DNA of 19,328 nucleotides from an uncultured Prevotella sp. (GTDB lineage: Bacteria > Bacteroidota > Bacteroidia > Bacteroidales > Bacteroidaceae), in contig CAAGFF010000225.1 in assembly GCA_900769055.1 (NCBI GenBank), forward strand, positions 1 to 19,328. Reading direction: 5' to 3'. The first letter of the stretch is position 1, and each line of letters begins with the position of its first letter. This document shows positions 13,827 to 19,328 of this stretch, in pieces. The position numbers and the translations under genes were made by a program. The notes under the pieces are model-generated. The model had not been told where the DNA came from. It saw only the letters and a list, made by a program, of their open reading frames with translations, and did not search any database.

Positions 13827-16166
13827 ATGAACGTAATTACGAAAACAGTTCAATTGCCTGATGGAAGAACCATCACGATTGAGACCGGAAAAGTTGCAAA
13901 ACAGGCCGATGGTGCTGCTGTCCTGAGAATGGGCAACACCGTACTGCTCGCAACTGTTTGTGCAGCTAAGGACGCAGTTCCGGGTACAGATTTCATGCCT
14001 TTGCAAGTTGATTACCGCGAGCAGTATGCTGCCGCAGGACGTTTCCCAGGTGGATTCACAAAGCGTGAGGGCAAGGCCAGTGACAACGAGATTCTTACGT
14101 CACGTCTCGTTGACCGTGTGCTCCGTCCTCTGTTCCCATCAAATTATCATGCAGAGGTATACGTGCAGGTGATGCTTCTTTCCGCCGATGGAGTAGACCA
14201 GCCAGACGCTCTGGCAGGTTTCGCCGCTTCGGCTGCCATGGCTTGTTCAGATATTCCCTTTGAGTACTACATCTCTGAGGTGCGTGTAGCACGTGTCAAT
14301 GGTGAGTATGTCATTGATCCTACCTTCGAGCAGATGAAGGAGGCTGATATGGATATCATGGTAGGTGCCACCAAGGACAACATCATGATGGTAGAGGGAG
14401 AGATGAAGGAAGTGTCCGAGCAGGACCTTATCGGCGCACTCAAGGCTGCTGCCGAGGCCATCAAGCCTATGTGCCTTCTTCAGGAGGAGCTTGCCAAGGA
14501 ACTTGGTACTGACGTGAAGAGGACATACGACCACGAGGTTAACGATGAGGAGCTGCGCCAGCAGATTAAGGATGAGCTTTATGCTCCTGCATATGAGGCC
14601 ACCAAGGCTGCCCTGCCCAAGCAGGAGCGCCAGGAGGCTTTCGAGAAGATTATCACCGACTTCCTTGAGAAGTATGACGAGGCACATGCCGACCTCACAG
14701 CCGACGAGCTTGAGGAGAAGCATGCCGAGGCTATGAGATACTATGCTGACGTGGAGCGTGACGCCATGCGCCGTTGCATCCTTGACGAGGGCATCCGCCT
14801 TGACGGACGTAAGACTACTGACATCCGTCCTATCTGGTGCGAGGTGTCTCCTCTGCCAATGCCTCACGGAAGCTCTATCTTCACACGTGGTGAGACACAG
14901 AGCCTCTCTACATGTACACTTGGTACCAAGCTCGACGAGAAGCTCGTTGACGATGTTCTCGACAGAGGCTATCAGAGGTTCCTCCTTCACTACAACTTCC
15001 CACCGTTCTGTACTGGTGAGGCTAAGGCTCAGCGTGGCGTAGGCCGTCGCGAGATTGGCCATGGTCATCTGGCATGGCGTGGTCTGAAGGGTCAGATTCC
15101 TGCCGACTTCCCATACACAGTACGTCTGGTAAGCCAGATTCTGGAGTCTAACGGCTCATCTTCAATGGCTACCGTTTGTGCAGGCACGCTTGCACTTATG
15201 GATGCCGGTGTACCAATGAAGAATCCTGTTTCTGGTATCGCAATGGGTCTTATCAAGAACCCGGGAGAAGACAAGTATGCCATCCTCAGCGACATCCTTG
15301 GCGATGAGGACCATCTTGGCGACATGGACTTCAAGACCACTGGTACATGCAATGGTCTTACCGCAACTCAGATGGATATCAAGTGCGACGGCTTGAGCTT
15401 CGAAATCCTGGAGAAGGCTCTCATGCAGGCTAAGGAAGGCCGTGAGCACATCCTTGGCAAGATGCTTGAGACTATCTCTGAGCCACGTGCCGAGATGAAG
15501 CCACAGGTACCACGCATTGTTGCCTTCGAGATACCGAAGGAGTTCATCGGTGCCGTTATTGGCCCGGGTGGAAAGATTATCCAGCAGATGCAGGAGGACA
15601 CTGGCTCTACCATCACCATCGACGAGATTGATGGCGTTGGCAAGGTGCAGGTTAGCGCACCCAACAAGGAGAGCATCGATGCTGCCATGGCCAAGATTAG
15701 GGCTATCGTGGCTGTGCCCGAGGTTGGAGAGGTTTACGAGGGAACCGTTCGTTCCATCATGCCTTACGGCTGCTTCGTAGAGATACTGCCGGGCAAGGAT
15801 GGTCTGCTCCATATCTCTGAGATAGACTGGAAGCGCCTGGAGACTGTTGAGGAAGCAGGCATCAAGGAGGGTGACAAGATTAATGTCAAGCTGCTTGAGA
15901 TTGACCCCAAGACTGGCAAGTACAAGCTCTCGCATAAGGTGCTCATACCGAAGCCCGAGGGATATGTGGAGCGCGAGCGCCGTCCACGTCCGGAGAGAGG
16001 CGAGCGCCGCCCACGTCGTGACGAGCATAGCGACAGGCCACAGGAGCGCCGTCAGCAGCCACGCCGCTTCGAACATCGCAACAACGAGGAGTACCATGAC
16101 CCTATGGCTCGCCGTGAGCCAAAAGACTTCAATGACTCTCTCGACCACATCAGCGACATTGACTAA
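13827..16166 (+). CDS. pnp: Polyribonucleotide nucleotidyltransferase (PNPase)
   Basis: A 779-residue phosphorolytic 3'-5' exoribonuclease that degrades RNA using phosphate, acting as a trimer in the cytoplasm. Order: first RNase PH domain (AGRFPGGFTKREG, LTSRLVDRVLRPLFP), helical linker, second RNase PH domain with DEDHLGDMDF (493-502) holding the catalytic acids, KH domain with GPGG (about 579) and S1 domain from about 634 (VYEGTVRSIMPYGCFVEI). The last 75 residues, from PEGYVERERR on, form a charged Arg-rich tail (RRPRPERGERRPRRDE) ending in an acidic stretch; this probably gives extra RNA contact. The start at 13827 follows a good -7 element, and MNVITKTVQLPDGRTITIETG is a normal N-terminus. 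It is divergent from the lipoprotein operon and has its own terminator. Confidence 0.97.
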   Translation: MNVITKTVQLPDGRTITIETGKVAKQADGAAVLRMGNTVLLATVCAAKDAVPGTDFMPLQVDYREQYAAAGRFPGGFTKREGKASDNEILTSRLVDRVLRPLFPSNYHAEVYVQVMLLSADGVDQPDALAGFAASAAMACSDIPFEYYISEVRVARVNGEYVIDPTFEQMKEADMDIMVGATKDNIMMVEGEMKEVSEQDLIGALKAAAEAIKPMCLLQEELAKELGTDVKRTYDHEVNDEELRQQIKDELYAPAYEATKAALPKQERQEAFEKIITDFLEKYDEAHADLTADELEEKHAEAMRYYADVERDAMRRCILDEGIRLDGRKTTDIRPIWCEVSPLPMPHGSSIFTRGETQSLSTCTLGTKLDEKLVDDVLDRGYQRFLLHYNFPPFCTGEAKAQRGVGRREIGHGHLAWRGLKGQIPADFPYTVRLVSQILESNGSSSMATVCAGTLALMDAGVPMKNPVSGIAMGLIKNPGEDKYAILSDILGDEDHLGDMDFKTTGTCNGLTATQMDIKCDGLSFEILEKALMQAKEGREHILGKMLETISEPRAEMKPQVPRIVAFEIPKEFIGAVIGPGGKIIQQMQEDTGSTITIDEIDGVGKVQVSAPNKESIDAAMAKIRAIVAVPEVGEVYEGTVRSIMPYGCFVEILPGKDGLLHISEIDWKRLETVEEAGIKEGDKINVKLLEIDPKTGKYKLSHKVLIPKPEGYVERERRPRPERGERRPRRDEHSDRPQERRQQPRRFEHRNNEEYHDPMARREPKDFNDSLDHISDID

Positions 16167-16210
16167 AGGTATACAGGGTTAAATTCCCTCGCAACCATAC
16201 ATCACTATTT

Positions 16211-16256
16211 ATGGGCACCAGCATCGCCAAAGGTTATTGCTGGTGCCCATTTTCTG
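16211..16256 (+). terminator. pnp terminator
   Basis: A perfect 13-bp stem (16211-16223 with 16238-16250) with a 14-nt loop, followed by a short T-rich stretch. It lies 44 bp after the pnp stop codon. The T run is weak, so part of the transcript may continue or be held by the stem. Confidence 0.75.
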
Positions 16257-16285
16257 TGTTGACCGCAATTAGCTTCATTGGTGAC

Positions 16286-16346
16286 AAGATTAATAATCTA
16301 TCAGCCGAAAGATTATTAATCTACCTCCTGATAGATTAATAATCTT
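16286..16346 (+). repeat. Array D: three 13-bp near-palindromes at 23-bp spacing
   Basis: AGATTAATAATCT starts at 16287 and 16333, and its reverse complement AGATTATTAATCT at 16310: an exact 23-bp step. The outer two, with flanks (16286-16304 and 16328-16346), are inverted copies matching at 18 of 19 positions, so they can also pair with each other around the middle copy. It lies just after the pnp terminator. Function unknown. Confidence 0.85.
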
Positions 16347-16350
16347 ATTC

Positions 16351-16612
16351 AATGTACAACTATTTAATATACCGTTGCAGTTATAAGGATACTTATTTTC
16401 GTAATCATTATAGTGTCAACTGCTTTTGTTTGCTTTACAGATTAAACTTACAATGCGATACTGATCTCTGCATATAGTCATAGCAATAACGCTTTTCAGC
16501 ATTATCATAATTTGACGTATCTATTGTGTGTCTATCTCACGTTATCTCAGGATGTGATTTCATCCAGTCATTGATATTTTTGCTTATTTTTTTAAGAAAA
16601 AGTTAAATTTGT
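16351..16612. other. AT-rich intergenic stretch without recognised content
   Basis: Between array D and the promoter at 16613 there are about 260 AT-rich bases with stops in all frames. I see no gene, RNA or repeat in it. Confidence 0.5.
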
Positions 16613-16643
16613 TTTGAACAGAACGAATTATTGTTTATCTTTG
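16613..16643 (+). promoter_or_regulatory. Strong Bacteroidota-type promoter
   Basis: TTTG (16613-16616), exactly 19 bp, then TATCTTTG (16636-16643). Transcription should begin near 16650, about 490 bases before the next gene start. Confidence 0.85.
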
Positions 16644-16649
16644 CAGTCG

Positions 16650-17067
16650 ACTATATGTGATATGTGCATACGTATCGTTTATCGGAGGAGTCCGATTTAT
16701 GGTGTCATGCAAATGGTATAAGCTAAACATCACGCTATAATGGTGTTTTGGCCTTACGGTAACATACACAAAAGTCGCTATTTTAATAAAGGCGTTTATC
16801 AACGCTTTGTACTTGACACTTCGAAATCTCGCAAATTTCTCAGTTCAGTCAGGACAAGGCAACGGTAGATGCTCATGTGAGGTGATATATTTTCTTATAT
16901 CGCAAGATGAATTTTTACCAGTAGATAGGTAAATAATGACATTGCTTTGTAAGTTTATATATGTCATCAGCGTGGGTTTCTTGCTGTTGCTCGTTCAGCT
17001 GAACTGGGCAATGCGAGAGCCTCGAAGTGATGGACGAGCGATTTGTTAAGACTCTCCACGCTTTTTT
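16650..17067 (+). ncRNA. Candidate structured non-coding RNA or long leader, about 420 nt
   Basis: It begins at the strong promoter and ends at a run of six T (17062-17067). No plausible coding frame fills it. Hairpins visible in order: ATCGGA-GGAG-TCCGAT (16681-16696); a GCGTT/AACGC stem (16788-16808); GAAAT/ATTTC (16823-16839); an 8-bp stem (16882-16903); ATGACAT/ATGTCAT (16936-16967); a stem built on GTTCAGCTGAAC (16987-17011); and a closing GCG-AGAG/CTCT-CGC stem (17013-17061) with an inner CTCG/CGAG, just before the T run. It does not look like tmRNA or RNase P RNA. It may be a stand-alone RNA, possibly of a known Bacteroidales class, or the leader of the lipoprotein genes. Ends are inferred. 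Confidence 0.5.
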
Positions 17068-17143
17068 AAATAGTACGAGTTATTTTTATTTATATTATTT
17101 CCGGGACTTGGAGGGTCAAAAGGAGAAATTAATAAATAAAAAT

Positions 17144-17782
17144 ATGTTTAGTTTAGAATTTATCAAGGGTGTTTCAGCTTGTTTTTTTGCAGTAGTGTTG
17201 CTATCTGCTTGCGGTAGTACAAAATCAGCTCCTACTCCAGGAGGAATAACTAAGGGTACCACCAGTACTCCTGAAGGATTGGATTTAGGAGACAATGAGT
17301 GTATATCACTTGCAGAAGCCAGTCCGACAAACAGGGCATGGGGCAACGCAAAGCATTTCGATTTATCTGATGCTGTATCGCTTGCCGAGTTGGATGCAAG
17401 GTCAAAAATGTCAAAATCCATATCATCGTCTATCCTTGCAGCTGAGAAAAGGAGTGGATTTGACATTACCAAGTATTCTGGCTCAGCCACAGAAGGAGCC
17501 ATGGCGACAGATGGCGGCGCACAGCGTAACAATCTGGCAACATCAATATCTAAAAACATCGTTGAGAACACTGTCACTCTCAAAACTAAAAGATTTATGC
17601 TACCTAACAGGATGTACAATGTTTTTGTGACTATAGAGTATCAGGGAGGTTCGTCTGCTATGGCAAGGAAAATAATTGATGATGTCAAGCAGAGAATACC
17701 GGACGAGGAAAAGCTGAAAATACAGTATGAATTAAAGAAGTTTGAAGACGAGGTACAACAAGAACTTGCTAAGATGAAATAA
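17144..17782 (+). CDS. LPP20-like lipoprotein
   Basis: A 212-residue predicted lipoprotein. I chose ATG 17144, which gives a signal peptide (FIKGVSACFFAVVLLSAC) with lipobox LSAC; a longer frame from 17027 would bury it and crosses the candidate RNA terminator. A Ser/Thr/Gly/Pro linker follows, then ECISLAEASPTNRAWGNAKH and SLAELDARSKMSKSI, which look like the LPP20 family pattern of a short repeated-Ala helix in envelope lipoproteins of unknown function. The C-terminus is a charged helix (KFEDEVQQELAKMK). The next gene starts one base after its stop, so the two are co-expressed and may form a complex. Codon use is more AT-rich than in pnp. Confidence 0.7.
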   Translation: MFSLEFIKGVSACFFAVVLLSACGSTKSAPTPGGITKGTTSTPEGLDLGDNECISLAEASPTNRAWGNAKHFDLSDAVSLAELDARSKMSKSISSSILAAEKRSGFDITKYSGSATEGAMATDGGAQRNNLATSISKNIVENTVTLKTKRFMLPNRMYNVFVTIEYQGGSSAMARKIIDDVKQRIPDEEKLKIQYELKKFEDEVQQELAKMK

Positions 17783-17783
17783 G

Positions 17784-19328
17784 ATGAAATTGGATAAAAC
17801 CTTTTTTCTCTTTCTTTTGCTGTGGTCTGCCGTTCCTGCGGCGGCTCAGCAAGATGCCAATTCTATTAAAACGAATCCGGATGTCTATTGGGCTGAAGGT
17901 CATGGCACCACATTTGACGATGCCAGCAGAAACGCAAAGAAAGCATTGGTTGAGAAAATAAGAACCATTGTTTCTGCCTCGACCAGCCGTGAAAGCAACT
18001 TGACACAACGTAACGGGGCATACGACTATACCCAACAGACAGAGTCAAGTGTCAAGTCTTTTTCGTTTATGTCACTTAGAAATGTCGAGACACTCCTTCT
18101 CAAGGAAGAGCCTGATGCCATAGTGCTTATGTGGATGGAAAAGTCGGAGGTACAAGCCATTGCCAAAGAAAGGGAAAAGAAGATAACGGATTTCATTGAA
18201 ACGGGAAAGAACGCAGAGAAGAGACTTCAACTTGATGATGCTCTGCGCAACTATTATTGGGCTTTTATGCTTGCGAAGGCTAATGGTGAAGCCGTGTATG
18301 CTAATTTCAATGACGAACAGCGTAATTGTCTCGCATTTCTCCCCTCAAAAATAAACTCTATAATATCCCAGACTGACGTTTCGTTAGAATCATGTATCAA
18401 CAAAGACAACAGGTATTACGCACAACTGCGTTTCAAATATCATGGGCGAGATGTTTCAAGTGTACAAATACGGTATTTTGACGGTCAGTCTTATGTCGGA
18501 CCTCTCTCAATTAGAGATGGTCTTGGCGAAATAGAGCTGGTACAGCCACCTGCTGATGGTAAGATAAAGCTACGTTACGAGTACAGCTTTCGTGACGAGG
18601 CAGAGCATATTGATACCGAATTGTCTGCGGTTTTCTCGGAACTCGGCACAATTCCGATGCCAAACACAAATGTGGAGATTCCTGTGAAAGTTGATGGGAA
18701 AAAGCAGAGTATGGCGGCTGTGAAGAAAAGCAGTGCTAAAGCTACTTCAACCACGGATAACATATCAGTATCGCCGGAACTGTCAGAGATATACAAACAA
18801 AAAGAGTTTGATAAGGTTGATGACAGTACTCCGTTCCTTTCTGTATTAAAACGTGTTGAAAACGCAATAAGCATAAAAGACCCTTCGGCCGCTTATGACT
18901 GCTTCACGCCAGAAGGCTATAAAATGTTTGAACAACTCATCAATGCTACAGGGCATGTAGCATTGGTTGGCAAGAATCAAAACTACCAATTCATCAAAGC
19001 CAACAATCAAATATGGGCACGTTCATGCCGTGTAAAACTTACCTTCAAAAACGGCAAAGCTTTCATGGAAAACGTAGTGTTCAGGTTTGACCCTTCAACA
19101 GAGAAAATTCTGTCTTTCGCATTTACTCTTACCCAAAAAGCAGAGTCTGATATATTCAATGCCGCATCACAATGGCCAGACATATCTCGCTTTACAATAG
19201 TGCAATTTATGGAAGACTATCAGACCGCATATGCACTAAAACGTGATGACTACATTGAAAAAATATTCTCTGACGATGCACTTATAATATGTGGAACCAT
19301 GCTTAAAGTCGCACCTAAGAAAGTGATA
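17784..19328 (+). CDS. Secreted protein with LPP20-like N-terminal domain, 3' end outside window
   Basis: The frame from ATG 17784 is open to the window edge (515 codons, no stop). A signal peptide is clear (FFLFLLLWSAVPAAA, then QQD). Residues about 32-130 (PDVYWAEGHGTTFDDASRNA, then KKALVEKIRTIV) resemble the LPP20-like domain of the preceding lipoprotein. A helical part follows (KRLQLDDALRNYYWAFMLAK), like a tetratricopeptide-type hairpin, then a beta-rich middle and a Ser/Thr-rich linker near 310-335. From about 345 on there seem to be two small alpha-beta domains (KRVENAISIKDPSAAYDCF and FMEDYQTAYALKRDDYIEKI), the second like an NTF2-type fold. I do not recognise a named family for the whole protein. 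It is probably envelope-located and works with the adjacent lipoprotein. Confidence 0.7.
   Translation, partial: MKLDKTFFLFLLLWSAVPAAAQQDANSIKTNPDVYWAEGHGTTFDDASRNAKKALVEKIRTIVSASTSRESNLTQRNGAYDYTQQTESSVKSFSFMSLRNVETLLLKEEPDAIVLMWMEKSEVQAIAKEREKKITDFIETGKNAEKRLQLDDALRNYYWAFMLAKANGEAVYANFNDEQRNCLAFLPSKINSIISQTDVSLESCINKDNRYYAQLRFKYHGRDVSSVQIRYFDGQSYVGPLSIRDGLGEIELVQPPADGKIKLRYEYSFRDEAEHIDTELSAVFSELGTIPMPNTNVEIPVKVDGKKQSMAAVKKSSAKATSTTDNISVSPELSEIYKQKEFDKVDDSTPFLSVLKRVENAISIKDPSAAYDCFTPEGYKMFEQLINATGHVALVGKNQNYQFIKANNQIWARSCRVKLTFKNGKAFMENVVFRFDPSTEKILSFAFTLTQKAESDIFNAASQWPDISRFTIVQFMEDYQTAYALKRDDYIEKIFSDDALIICGTMLKVAPKKVI

Noticed and set aside
15162..16148. 328-codon minus-strand ORF opposite pnp
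   Set aside because: Lies fully inside the KH/S1/tail part of pnp on the other strand; a codon-use shadow.
16650..17067. tmRNA or RNase P RNA
   Set aside because: The conserved tmRNA ends and the RNase P core motifs are not present.
17027..17143. Upstream extension of the LPP20-like lipoprotein from ATG 17027
   Set aside because: It would put 39 residues before the signal peptide and crosses the T run of the candidate RNA terminator.

Overview
The window looks like chromosome from a Prevotella-type Bacteroidales bacterium. The evidence is: phylum-type promoters (TTTG, 19 bp, TAnnTTTG) in several intergenic regions; secreted proteins with C-terminal tails of the type IX secretion kind; an S46 dipeptidyl-peptidase; a DUF4369/thioredoxin-fold lipoprotein; and a two-domain SpmA-SpmB-like membrane protein. 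I saw no tRNA, rRNA, transposase, integrase or phage gene.

Layout. 1-3528 is the 3' part of a very large secreted multidomain protein, closed by a strong terminator whose loop overlaps the next promoter. 3690-4916 is an SpmA/SpmB-like nucleoside-recognition (Gate) membrane protein. Twelve bases later comes a four-helix-bundle 'suffix' gene broken by a -1 frameshift (4929-5491). A dense 9-bp-period repeat array (about 5510-5636) separates it from a polysaccharide flippase (5658-7151) and an S46 DPP7-type peptidase (7165-9276). Four 22-bp-phased CACCATGGTG palindromes precede an M6 metalloprotease (9422-11608). Overlapping its stop codon is a 53-codon ORF that resembles only the C-terminal part of the four-helix-bundle suffix gene. 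Its stop codon starts a second 9-bp-period array (CTAG core, 11763-11832).

On the minus strand a NUDIX hydrolase (11833-12354) and a DUF4369/TlpA-like lipoprotein lacking both redox cysteines (12387-13556) form an operon with a textbook promoter. pnp (13827-16166) is divergent from it. After pnp come a terminator, three 23-bp-phased near-palindromes, an AT-rich stretch, and a strong promoter followed by about 420 bases rich in hairpins that end at a T-run: a candidate non-coding RNA. The window ends with two tandem LPP20-like secreted genes, the second running off the edge.

How the genes fit together. Surface and periplasmic proteolysis (DPP7, M6 protease) and surface display (large repeat protein, flippase) are the ordinary theme. 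The unusual signal is in the intergenic DNA. There are four separate phased repeat arrays with different cores. Two have an exact 9-bp step and directly follow ORFs sharing the same four-helix-bundle suffix motif and an 18-nt identical stretch. This pairing of suffix ORF and 9-bp array is the best candidate here for an undescribed element.
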